Origin: Candidatus Nanopelagicaceae bacterium
GTDB lineage: Bacteria > Actinomycetota > Actinomycetes > Nanopelagicales > Nanopelagicaceae
Direction: 5' to 3'
Assembly: GCA_947490625.1 (NCBI GenBank)
Contig: CANLHC010000028.1
Coordinates: 1-8,512 of the forward strand
DNA length: 8,512 bases
Part shown: positions 1 to 6,462 of the stretch, one piece after another
Layout of the letters: each line of letters starts with the position of its first letter
How positions within the stretch are numbered: the stretch's first letter is position 1
Made by a program: the position numbers and the translations under genes
Notes under the pieces: generated by a model
Database searches by the model: none
The model's input: only the letters and a program-made list of their open reading frames with translations
What the model was told of the DNA's origin: nothing

Positions 1-170
1 TCGCGCGCCTGCGTTTCCCAGAACGCTAAGCGATCTGACTCTGCCCGATCGTAGATTTCTGCCTTTGCATTTGCTTGAGCAGCAAATTCGGCACTCGGTG
101 GAAAGGTTCTGCTCTCAGAACCGAGATTTTCAATGGAATCACCAGAATTATCAACAGGAGTAAGGCTCAT
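1..170 (-). CDS. acs: Acetyl-CoA synthetase (AMP-forming), N-terminal part; gene continues past the left edge
   Basis: Reading the minus strand from an ATG at 170-168 gives 56 uninterrupted codons to the window edge. The peptide starts MSLTPVDNSGDSIENL and continues with SRTFPPSAEFAAQANA, then AEIYDRAESDRLAFWETQAR. The FPPxxEFAAQAN...YDxAxxDxxAFWxxQA pattern is the N-terminal cap of AMP-forming acetyl-CoA synthetases, recognised from actinobacterial homologues. The enzyme activates acetate with ATP to acetyl-AMP and then makes acetyl-CoA in the cytoplasm. Full-length members are about 650 residues, so roughly 90% of the gene, including the adenylate-forming motifs, lies outside. No Shine-Dalgarno sequence precedes the ATG; a promoter-like -10 lies 8 nt upstream, so a leaderless or nearly leaderless mRNA is possible. 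It is divergent from everything else in the window. The family call is fairly sure; the start codon is likely but not proven. Confidence 0.83.
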   Translation of the reverse strand, partial: MSLTPVDNSGDSIENLGSESRTFPPSAEFAAQANAKAEIYDRAESDRLAFWETQAR

Positions 171-178
171 AAGTGTTG

Positions 179-207
179 AGGTTACTAGGACTCTCTATTT
201 TTGCCCA
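179..207 (-). promoter_or_regulatory. Possible acs promoter, leaderless type
   Basis: On the minus strand TGGGCA (207-202) is followed by 17 nt and then TAACCT (184-179), which fits the TANNNT -10 pattern common in actinobacteria. The -35 box matches TTGACA at four of six positions. The -10 ends 8 nt before the acs ATG, which would put the transcription start at or within a base or two of the start codon. This is a pattern match only; such matches arise by chance in short intergenic DNA. Confidence 0.3.
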
Positions 208-226
208 CTATCTCCAACCCACCCCG

Positions 227-259
227 ATAGAACACAAATAGAACACCTATAGAAATGGA
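227..259. repeat. Three tandem 11-bp direct repeats between divergent genes, possible operator
   Basis: Three head-to-tail units of exactly 11 bp occupy 227-237, 238-248 and 249-259. Units 1 and 2 share ATAGAACAC; unit 3 keeps only ATAGAA. The period is close to one helical turn, so a protein binding each unit would sit on the same DNA face. The array lies between the acs start and the small ORF at 268, where a shared operator would be expected. The last unit also contains TATAGA (248-253), a possible -10 element for rightward transcription. The repeats are directly visible; a regulatory role is inference, and no regulator gene is in the window. Confidence 0.5.
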
Positions 260-267
260 AGTACACA

Positions 268-366
268 ATGCTGACTGCCTTCTTCGCAATCCTCCTCAAG
301 ATTTTGGGAACTCCAGCCTTACTAGCTGCCCTCATGGCCTTCTTGCAGAAGACCCTCCACCCCTAG
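268..366 (+). CDS. Possible small hydrophobic protein, 32 codons, function unknown
   Basis: An ATG at 268 opens 32 codons ending in TAG at 364-366. The peptide begins MLTAFFAILLK, has GTPALLAALM in the middle and ends AFLQKTLHP. Nearly the whole length is Leu/Ala/Phe/Ile/Met, with only Lys11 and Lys28 charged (plus His31), so it could form one short membrane-spanning or amphipathic helix with a Gly-Thr-Pro kink at residues 14-16. A GGAAG at 257-261 is a partial Shine-Dalgarno 6 nt before the ATG. An intrinsic terminator starts about 30 nt after the stop, giving a self-contained short transcription unit. Its third codon positions are rich in G and C (23 of 32), unlike the neighbouring genes. 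I do not recognise a family; type I toxin-like peptides, small membrane proteins and chance are all possible. A longer overlapping frame from 255 runs through the terminator and is less credible. Confidence 0.4.
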   Translation: MLTAFFAILLKILGTPALLAALMAFLQKTLHP

Positions 367-394
367 ACCCCTGGCTTACCCCTTCGCTCAGCCC

Positions 395-450
395 AAAGAT
401 CGCCATGCGCCAGCAGCTTCCACACCTGCTGGCGCATGGCGATTTTTCTT
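395..450 (+). terminator. Strong Rho-independent terminator
   Basis: Positions 399-416 and 426-443 are perfect 18-bp inverted repeats (left arm ATCGCCATGCGCCAGCAG) around a 9-nt loop. Allowing one G-U pair (398/444) and three A-U pairs (395-397 with 445-447), the stem reaches 22 bp. On the plus strand the right arm runs into TTTTTCTT (443-450), the usual U-tract. On the minus strand the run after the stem is only CTTT, so termination of rightward transcripts is favoured. It would end the short transcript covering the 32-codon ORF and insulate fba and the pur genes from it. Confidence 0.85.
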
Positions 451-567
451 CGCCCCAGGTAAGTGGTTGGATTAGCCGTAAGCCCGAAGTCGACCCAATG
501 ACGCGCTCGGCGAAGGATTACAACTCGCAGCAGGTGTGTGCGAGAAACCGAGCCCGTGGAGTCCTAA
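451..567 (+). other. fba upstream region, promoter expected but not identified
   Basis: Between the terminator and fba there must be a promoter if the terminator is efficient, yet I find no convincing -35/-10 pair. TTGGAT (467-472) and TTACAACT (518-525) are weak candidates with unsuitable spacing. No tRNA, no recognisable protein and no riboswitch consensus is visible. The only structure is the nested hairpin at 505-553. Confidence 0.4.
505..553 (+). promoter_or_regulatory. Nested stem-loop in the leader just before fba
   Basis: GCTCGG (505-510) pairs with CCGAGC (548-553), and inside it CTCGCA (524-529) pairs with TGCGAG (539-544) around a 9-nt loop. The two 6-bp stems are joined by 13 unpaired nt on the left and AAA on the right. 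The structure ends 4 nt before the fba Shine-Dalgarno at 558-561. The segment 528-538 is also an exact 11-nt complement of 421-431 in the upstream terminator. It does not match a riboswitch that I can recognise. Both stems are visible, but whether the RNA folds this way or regulates anything is inference. Confidence 0.35.
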
Positions 568-1602
568 ATGCCAATTGCAACCCCTGAGATTTACGCCCAA
601 ATGTTAGATCGCGCAAAGGCTGGTGCATTCGCATACCCCGCAATTAACGTCTCATCGTCTCAGACAGTTATCGCAGCGCTTCGTGGATTTGCCGAAGCTG
701 AATCAGATGGAATTATCCAATTTTCATGGGGCGGCGCAGAATACGCATCTGGCTCAACGGTAAAGAACATGATTGACGGAGCGGTTGCGCTCGCAGAATT
801 CGCACACGTTGTTGCAAAGAACTACAACGTTAATATTGCAATTCACACCGATCACTGCCCAGCAGAAAAACTTGATGGATTTATGCGCCCACTTCTTGAA
901 ATCGGGGCACAGCGCATCAAGGATGGCAAAGCTCCACTCTTTAGTTCACACATGTGGGATGGCTCGGCTGTAGATATGAACGAGAATATGAAAGTTGCAA
1001 AAGAACTTCTCGCAAAGTCTGTTGCTGCGCGCACAATTCTTGAAATCGAAATTGGTGTTGTCGGTGGCGAAGAAGATGGAATCGAAGCAAAGCATGATGC
1101 CAAGTTGTACTCAACACCTGAAGATGCGCTGATGACTCTTGATACTCTCGGCAACGATCCTGCTGCGCGCTACATGGTTGCTGCAACATTTGGAAACGTT
1201 CACGGTGTATACAAGCCAGGAAATGTTGTCTTGCAGCCAAAGATTTTGCGCACATTGCAAGATGCGGTCTCAACAAAGTTAGGCCTGGCAGCCGGAAGCA
1301 AGCCAATGGATCTCGTATTCCACGGCGGTTCTGGCTCACTACTTTCTGAAATCCGCGAATCACTCGATTATGGTGTGATCAAGATGAATATCGATACTGA
1401 TACGCAGTACTCATTTACCCGCCCAGTCGTTGAGCATATGTTCAAGAACTATGACGGGGTCTTGAAAATTGATGGTGAAGTAGGAAATAAGAAGGCGTAT
1501 GACCCACGTGCATGGGGCAAAGCGGCAGAAGCCGGCATGGCTGCCCGTGTCGCTCACGCGTGTGAGGATCTTCGTTCAACAGGAACATCACTTCGCAAGT
1601 AA
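568..1602 (+). CDS. fba: Class II fructose-bisphosphate aldolase
   Basis: This is the zinc-dependent aldolase that reversibly splits fructose 1,6-bisphosphate into dihydroxyacetone phosphate and glyceraldehyde 3-phosphate, used in cytoplasmic glycolysis and gluconeogenesis. The 344-residue length equals that of the M. tuberculosis enzyme. AIHTDHC at 91-97 supplies the catalytic Asp95 and zinc ligand His96; His212 (GNVHGV) and His252 (VFHGGSGS) are the other ligands; NIDTDTQ at 274-280 is the substrate phosphate and carbonyl binding loop. The EIEIGVVGGEED segment (159-170) is also typical of class IIa. The ATG at 568 is supported by GGAG at 558-561, 6 nt upstream, and by the N-terminal fit. 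An overlapping frame ends at 587 and is not a gene. purA follows after 32 nt with no terminator between them. No missing key residue or frame disruption is seen. Confidence 0.97.
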   Translation: MPIATPEIYAQMLDRAKAGAFAYPAINVSSSQTVIAALRGFAEAESDGIIQFSWGGAEYASGSTVKNMIDGAVALAEFAHVVAKNYNVNIAIHTDHCPAEKLDGFMRPLLEIGAQRIKDGKAPLFSSHMWDGSAVDMNENMKVAKELLAKSVAARTILEIEIGVVGGEEDGIEAKHDAKLYSTPEDALMTLDTLGNDPAARYMVAATFGNVHGVYKPGNVVLQPKILRTLQDAVSTKLGLAAGSKPMDLVFHGGSGSLLSEIRESLDYGVIKMNIDTDTQYSFTRPVVEHMFKNYDGVLKIDGEVGNKKAYDPRAWGKAAEAGMAARVAHACEDLRSTGTSLRK

Positions 1603-1634
1603 TCTTCACCTAGTTATAGAGAGAGGTTTTAACT

Positions 1635-2918
1635 ATGCCTGCATTAGTTCTGCTGGGAGCTCAGTGGGGCGATGAGGGCAAGGGTAAAGCTACCGACATC
1701 CTCGGCGATCGCGTTGATTATGTAGTGCGCTATCAAGGTGGCAATAACGCAGGACACACAGTTGTTATTGGTGATCAGAAATATGCTCTCCACCTACTTC
1801 CATCTGGAATTCTCTCTCCCAACGTTATTCCTGTGATTGGCAACGGTGTTGTCATTGATCCAGGTGTATTGCTAGAAGAAATCAAAGGCTTAACTGAACG
1901 CGGTATTGATTGTTCAAAACTTGTTATCTCAACAAATGCGCACTTGATTACTCCTTACCACCGCACGATCGATAAGGTCACAGAACGCTTCTTGGGTAAA
2001 TCAAAGATCGGTACAACAGGTCGCGGTATTGGACCTGCCTATGCTGACAAGATCAACCGCATCGGAATTCGCGTGCAAGATCTCTTTGATCCATCAATCC
2101 TGCGCCAAAAACTTGAGGCAGCTCTTCGCGATAAGAATCAGATTCTCATTAAGGTCTTTAACCGAAAGAACATCGAAGTTGATGAAGTTCTTGCGGAATA
2201 CCTTGGCTACGCTGAGATATTGCGTCCATACGTTGCAGATACCGTCTTACTTTTAGATCAAGCGCTCAAGGCAGGCAAGCGAGTACTGCTTGAAGGATCA
2301 CAAGGAACTCTCCTTGATGTTGATCATGGAACATATCCATTCGTTACCTCATCAAACCCCACTGCAGGTGGTGCTTGCACCGGTTCTGGAATCGGGCCAA
2401 CACAGATTGGTCGCGTCATTGGAATCGTTAAGGCCTACACAACTCGTGTGGGATCAGGGCCTTTCCCTACTGAACTTCTTGATGAAGATGGCGAAAAACT
2501 TCGCACCATCGGAGGAGAAATCGGTGTCACAACTGGCCGCGCCCGTCGCTGTGGTTGGTATGACGCACCAATTGCACGTTACGCGGTTCGCGTGAATGGA
2601 CTTACAGATTTCTTCCTAACAAAACTTGATGTGCTCACTGGCTGGGAGAAGATTCCGGTATGTGTTGCATATGAAATTGATGGCAAGCGAGTTGAAGAAC
2701 TGCCATCGTCGCAATCAGATTTCCATCATGCAATTCCAATTTACGAGTACCTTCCTGGCTGGAAAGAAGATATCTCTGGTGCACGCACCCTGAGTGATTT
2801 GCCAGCTAATGCGCAGGCATACATTGCCTTCCTCGAAAAAATTTCAGGAGCTCCGATGAGCGCTATCGGTGTGGGGCCAGGTCGAGATCAGACAATTGTT
2901 GTGAAGGATTTCATCTAA
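1635..2918 (+). CDS. purA: Adenylosuccinate synthetase
   Basis: PurA condenses IMP with aspartate, using GTP, to adenylosuccinate, the first step of the IMP-to-AMP branch. The 427-residue protein has the expected length. QWGDEGKGK at 10-18 is the N-terminal phosphate-binding loop with catalytic Asp13, and GGNNAGHTVV places the second catalytic residue at His41, the same numbers as in E. coli PurA. GTTGRGIGP (126-134) binds IMP, GVTTGRARRCGW (297-308) includes the aspartate loop, TKLDVLTG (329-336) reads the guanine base, and GVGPGRDQT (412-420) closes the C-terminus. The ATG at 1635 has a purine-rich GAGAGG at 1621-1626, 8 nt upstream. TTCGCA (1592-1597) and TATAGA (1615-1620) are separated by 17 nt and could be a weak internal promoter, but co-transcription with fba is equally possible. 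Confidence 0.98.
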   Translation: MPALVLLGAQWGDEGKGKATDILGDRVDYVVRYQGGNNAGHTVVIGDQKYALHLLPSGILSPNVIPVIGNGVVIDPGVLLEEIKGLTERGIDCSKLVISTNAHLITPYHRTIDKVTERFLGKSKIGTTGRGIGPAYADKINRIGIRVQDLFDPSILRQKLEAALRDKNQILIKVFNRKNIEVDEVLAEYLGYAEILRPYVADTVLLLDQALKAGKRVLLEGSQGTLLDVDHGTYPFVTSSNPTAGGACTGSGIGPTQIGRVIGIVKAYTTRVGSGPFPTELLDEDGEKLRTIGGEIGVTTGRARRCGWYDAPIARYAVRVNGLTDFFLTKLDVLTGWEKIPVCVAYEIDGKRVEELPSSQSDFHHAIPIYEYLPGWKEDISGARTLSDLPANAQAYIAFLEKISGAPMSAIGVGPGRDQTIVVKDFI

Positions 2919-2921
2919 ACC

Positions 2922-4166
2922 ATGAAAATCCTCCTAGTCGGAAGCGGTGGTCGCGAACACGCACTCGCACTAGGACTCAAGGCAGATAAAAAATGTAGCG
3001 AACTACATGTGGCACCAGGTAATCCCGGGATCGCGCAGATCGCAACAACACATCCACTGACGATTACAGATAATCAGGCAATTCTTGCCCTTGCACAATC
3101 ACTTGCTGTTGACCTTGTTGTGATTGGTCCAGAAGTTCCGCTGGTTAATGGAGCAGCAGATACTTTGCGCGCTGCAGGAATTGCAACATTTGGTCCATCC
3201 AAGGCTGCTGCAGCGCTAGAAGGATCAAAAGATTTTGCAAAAGGCGTGATGCGAGATGCCGGTGTTCCAACCGCCCGAAGTTTTACCTGCACAAGTGAAG
3301 GTGAAATCAATAGCGCGCTGGATGCCTTTGGTGCCCCATTTGTTGTCAAAGATGATGGATTAGCGGGCGGTAAAGGTGTTGTCGTGACAGATGATCGCGC
3401 CGAAGCACTTGCACATGCACTTTCGTGCGATCGCGTTGTCATCGAAGAATTTCTTGATGGTCCAGAGATATCTCTCTTTGGTATTTCAGATGGCCGCAAT
3501 ATTCTTGCAATGGAGCCGGCGCAAGATTTCAAACGGGCATACGATAATAATCAGGGCCCAAATACCGGTGGCATGGGTGCGTACTCGCCTCTTCCTTGGG
3601 CGCCAGAAGACATCATTGAGCAGACATATGAAAAAGTCTTAGCGCCAGTTGTTGCTGAGATGGCAGCGCGCGGAACCCCCTTTGTTGGTCTGCTCTATGC
3701 CGGACTTGCACTGACAAAAAATGGAATCAAAGTTATTGAATTTAATGCGCGCTTTGGCGATCCAGAGACACAAGTTCTTATTCCACGACTTCTTACTCCT
3801 CTTGCAGATCTGCTCTACAAAGCAGCAACAAACTCACTGGATGACACCGTCTTGCACTGGAGTGATACCTCTGCCGTCACTGTTGTCTTAGCGGCACAGG
3901 GATATCCGCAATCACCACAGCTGGGCGAGAAAATCACAGCACCAGCGCCACAAGAAAATACTGTGATCTTTCAGGCAGGCACACAAGAGAAGGATGGATC
4001 GCTCATCTCAAGCGGCGGCCGCGTCATGACAGTGACCGGGATCGGCAGCGATCTCGAATCGGCTCGCCACCGGGCATATCAACAGATTTCTACCATCGGC
4101 CTCGAGGGCTCTTTCTATAGAAGTGATATCGCCCTCGTTGCGTCGCTAGCCCAGGTAGAGAATTAA
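2922..4166 (+). CDS. purD: Phosphoribosylamine-glycine ligase (GAR synthetase)
   Basis: PurD joins phosphoribosylamine and glycine with ATP to form glycinamide ribonucleotide, the second step of de novo purine synthesis. The 414-residue, single-domain bacterial form is complete. GSGGREHA at 7-14 is the N-terminal nucleotide-binding-like loop, and the ATP-grasp core shows DDGLAGGKGVVV (144-155), GPNTGGMGAYSP (212-223) and the metal-binding EFNARFGDPETQ (273-284). SSGGRV (363-368) belongs to the C-terminal domain. The ATG lies only 3 nt after the purA stop. The nearest Shine-Dalgarno-like sequence, AAGGA at 2904-2908, is 13 nt away and inside purA, so translation probably depends partly on ribosomes finishing purA. 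It is not fused to purM or purN, unlike the eukaryotic protein. Confidence 0.97.
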   Translation: MKILLVGSGGREHALALGLKADKKCSELHVAPGNPGIAQIATTHPLTITDNQAILALAQSLAVDLVVIGPEVPLVNGAADTLRAAGIATFGPSKAAAALEGSKDFAKGVMRDAGVPTARSFTCTSEGEINSALDAFGAPFVVKDDGLAGGKGVVVTDDRAEALAHALSCDRVVIEEFLDGPEISLFGISDGRNILAMEPAQDFKRAYDNNQGPNTGGMGAYSPLPWAPEDIIEQTYEKVLAPVVAEMAARGTPFVGLLYAGLALTKNGIKVIEFNARFGDPETQVLIPRLLTPLADLLYKAATNSLDDTVLHWSDTSAVTVVLAAQGYPQSPQLGEKITAPAPQENTVIFQAGTQEKDGSLISSGGRVMTVTGIGSDLESARHRAYQQISTIGLEGSFYRSDIALVASLAQVEN

Positions 4167-4170
4167 GTAA

Positions 4171-4175
4171 GGGAG
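4171..4175 (+). promoter_or_regulatory. Ribosome binding site that selects the GTG start of purB
   Basis: GGGAG sits 9 nt before the purB GTG at 4185 but only 1 nt before an ATG at 4177. That ATG is followed by two codons and a TGA (4186-4188) and is in a different frame. Spacing therefore favours GTG as the functional start. Confidence 0.6.
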
Positions 4176-4184
4176 AATGCACCA

Positions 4185-5588
4185 GTGAGCGTATTAGCTA
4201 ACCGTTATGCATCAGCGCAGATGCGCGCCATCTTTGCCCCAGAAGAGAAGATCATTGCAGAACGTCGCTTGTGGATTGCAGTAGCCCGGGCACAATCAAA
4301 GCTCGGCCACACCATCTCTGATGCAGTTATTGCAGATTATGAAAAGGTTGCAACAAAAGTTGATCTTGCCTCAATTGATGCACGTGAAAAAATTACGCGC
4401 CACGATGTGAAGGCACGTATTGAAGAATTTAACGCACTGGCAGGACACGAAGCTATCCATGCCGGAATGACCAGCCGTGACCTTACCGAAAATATTGAAG
4501 CGCTCCAGATTAAAAATGGACTTGATCTCATCGGCGATAAAGTAATTGCAACCCTTGCCGCCCTTGCCGCAAAAGCTGCCCTCTATGCCGATCAACCTAT
4601 CGCGGGTCGTTCACATAATGTGCCGGCACAAATCACAACGCTCGGTAAGCGATTTGCAAGTGCAGCAGAAGAATTACTCTTTGCCTACGAACGCTTAACG
4701 GCGCTGCAATCACGTTATCCAATGCGCGGTATCAAAGGGCCGGTCGGTACAGCCCAAGATTCCATTGACTTACTTGGATCAACAGATGCTCACCAATCAC
4801 TCGAACGTGCAATTGCTGCCGAACTTGGATTTAATCGAGTACTTGATTCAACCGGCCAGATTTATCCACGTTCCTTTGATTACGATGTACTCACAACGCT
4901 GGTGCAATTAGCTGCCGCTCCTTCTTCTCTTGCCACATCTATCCGCTTGATGGCCGGTGCCGAACTTGTGACTGAAGGTTTCAAAGACGGCCAGGTTGGA
5001 TCATCTGCAATGCCACATAAGATGAATACGCGCTCATGTGAGCGCATTAATGGCTTAGCAGTGATCTTGCGCGGCTATTCATCGATGGTCGCAGAGCTTG
5101 CCGGTGATCAATGGAATGAAGGAGATGTCTCCTGCAGCGTTGTTCGTCGCGTTGCGATCGCCGATGCTTTCTATGCCATGGATGGATTATTGGAAACAAC
5201 GCTGACTGTCCTTAATGAATTTGGTGCATTCCCTGCTGTCATTGATGCCGAACTAGATCGATACCTTCCATTTCTTGCTACAACAAAGATTTTGATGGCA
5301 GCTGTTAAAGCGGGCGTGGGTCGCGAGATTGCACACGAAGTAATCAAAGAACATGCAGTCAAGGCAGCGTTAGCAATGCGCGAGGGTAAACCAAATACTC
5401 TGCTTGATGCGCTAGCTGCAGATGCGCGAATTCCATTAGATAAAAGTGCGTTAGAGAAATTACTCAGTGCACCCCTTGAATTTACTGGCGATGCTCGCCA
5501 ACACATTGCTCGAGTTGTTGCTCGCATTGAGGCGATCACATCCGCGCATCCTGCCGCAGCGCAGTACAAACCTGGCTCTATCCGGTGA
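4185..5588 (+). CDS. purB: Adenylosuccinate lyase
   Basis: PurB releases fumarate twice in purine synthesis: from SAICAR to give AICAR, and from adenylosuccinate to give AMP. The 467-residue protein belongs to the fumarase/aspartase superfamily. TRHDVKARIEEFN (71-83) and GMTSRDLTEN (94-103) are substrate-binding regions; GRSHNVPAQ (141-149) holds the conserved His144, where other families have GRTHGQPAQ; and GSSAMPHKMN (272-281) is the flexible signature loop with the catalytic serine. The start is GTG, chosen because of the GGGAG at 4171-4175 and because the next in-frame sequence SVLANRYAS matches the usual N-terminus of this subgroup. It begins 18 nt after purD and its TGA overlaps the purC start by 4 nt. 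Its place next to both purA and purC matches its two reactions. Confidence 0.97.
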   Translation: MSVLANRYASAQMRAIFAPEEKIIAERRLWIAVARAQSKLGHTISDAVIADYEKVATKVDLASIDAREKITRHDVKARIEEFNALAGHEAIHAGMTSRDLTENIEALQIKNGLDLIGDKVIATLAALAAKAALYADQPIAGRSHNVPAQITTLGKRFASAAEELLFAYERLTALQSRYPMRGIKGPVGTAQDSIDLLGSTDAHQSLERAIAAELGFNRVLDSTGQIYPRSFDYDVLTTLVQLAAAPSSLATSIRLMAGAELVTEGFKDGQVGSSAMPHKMNTRSCERINGLAVILRGYSSMVAELAGDQWNEGDVSCSVVRRVAIADAFYAMDGLLETTLTVLNEFGAFPAVIDAELDRYLPFLATTKILMAAVKAGVGREIAHEVIKEHAVKAALAMREGKPNTLLDALAADARIPLDKSALEKLLSAPLEFTGDARQHIARVVARIEAITSAHPAAAQYKPGSIR

Positions 5589-6451
5589 GCGGCTTCGGCC
5601 TTGCTGGTCCACCACCAGCACCACAGGTTGCAGGGTGGGATCACCTGCGCACTGGAAAAGTTCGTGATCTCTACACAAATTCTTCCGGTGAAATTCTTCT
5701 TGTGGCATCAGATCGCATCAGCGCATTCGATTGGGTTCTTCCCACAACAATCCCCGATAAAGGCGCAATCCTCACCCAGTTATCACTCTTTTGGTTTGAG
5801 TTACTTGAAGACATTATCCCGAACCACATCATCACCGATGATGTTCCCGCACAAGTTGCTGACCGTGCGGTGATTGTGGAGCCACTAAAAATGTTTGAGA
5901 TTGAATGTGTGGCTCGGGGATATCTCACCGGCAGCGGGTTGGTTGAATATAAAGAAAGTGGCGCAGTCTGTGGCAACACACTTCCCGCTGGCCTCATAGA
6001 TGGATCAAAACTTGCGACACCGATCTTCACTCCTGCCACCAAGGCTGAAATAGGAGATCACGATATAAATATTGACTTTAATCAAGCGGCAGCAATTGTG
6101 GGTGCAGAGCATGCACAATCGCTCCGCGATTACACCCTCAAGCTCTATACGGAGGCAGCGGAATTTGCTGAAAGCCGTGGAATCATCCTGGCTGATACTA
6201 AATTTGAATTTGGATTAGATAGCGATGGAGAAATTCTCTTGGGCGATGAAGCACTCACTCCCGATTCATCTCGCTTCTGGGATGCCACTCATAAAGGCGC
6301 ATCATTTGATAAACAATTTGTGAGGGATTACCTCACCACATCAGGGTGGGATAGAAAGAGTCCACCACCAGAATTGCCTGCAGAGATCGTTGAGAAAACT
6401 GCGGAGCGTTATCACCATGCATATTTCACACTCACCGGCAGTAAGTTCTAA
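5585..6451 (+). CDS. purC: Phosphoribosylaminoimidazole-succinocarboxamide (SAICAR) synthase
   Basis: PurC couples aspartate to CAIR with ATP, forming SAICAR, which PurB then cleaves. The 288-residue protein has GKVRDLY at 24-30 and ASDRISAFDWVLPTTIPDKG at 41-60 in the N-terminal ATP-binding lobe. PIFTPATKAEIGDHD (146-160) is the family signature, ADTKFEFG (203-210) carries catalytic and metal-binding acids, and LGDEALTPDSSRFW (219-232) binds nucleotide and metal. The only start upstream of the conserved core is a GTG at 5585, forming a GTGA overlap with the purB stop. No Shine-Dalgarno is visible, so translational coupling to purB is likely. This start adds about 17 residues before GWDHL, including a short Pro/Ala stretch (GPPPAPQ), a modest extension over typical family members. 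Confidence 0.97.
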   Translation: MSGFGLAGPPPAPQVAGWDHLRTGKVRDLYTNSSGEILLVASDRISAFDWVLPTTIPDKGAILTQLSLFWFELLEDIIPNHIITDDVPAQVADRAVIVEPLKMFEIECVARGYLTGSGLVEYKESGAVCGNTLPAGLIDGSKLATPIFTPATKAEIGDHDINIDFNQAAAIVGAEHAQSLRDYTLKLYTEAAEFAESRGIILADTKFEFGLDSDGEILLGDEALTPDSSRFWDATHKGASFDKQFVRDYLTTSGWDRKSPPPELPAEIVEKTAERYHHAYFTLTGSKF

Positions 6452-6462
6452 GGGGAAATCAG

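Noticed and set aside
133..252. 39-codon plus-strand ORF beginning with MESPELSTG
   Set aside because: Its first third is antisense to the acs N-terminus, its end crosses the tandem repeats, it has no ribosome site, and its composition is unremarkable.
451..567. Possible tRNA or riboswitch before fba
   Set aside because: I looked for a T-loop, an anticodon arm and purine-riboswitch elements on both strands and found none. The stems at 505-553 do not form a cloverleaf.
255..587. 110-codon plus-strand frame starting at 255
   Set aside because: It runs straight through the terminator hairpin, overlaps the fba start, lacks a recognisable domain and has no good ribosome site. The 268 frame and the terminator explain the region better.
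1592..1620. Possible purA promoter, TTCGCA-17-TATAGA
   Set aside because: Each box matches its consensus at only four of six positions, and the -35 box lies inside the fba coding end. Too weak to list as a feature.
4177..4188. Three-codon mini-ORF (ATG CAC CAG TGA) overlapping the purB GTG start
   Set aside because: It looked like a possible coupling uORF, but the GGGAG is only 1 nt from this ATG, which is too close for initiation, and the spacing fits the purB GTG instead.
5171..5708. Long minus-strand frames antisense to purB and purC
   Set aside because: They are mirror frames of strongly conserved genes on the plus strand, with no domain or ribosome site of their own. The same holds for the minus-strand frames under fba, purD and purL.
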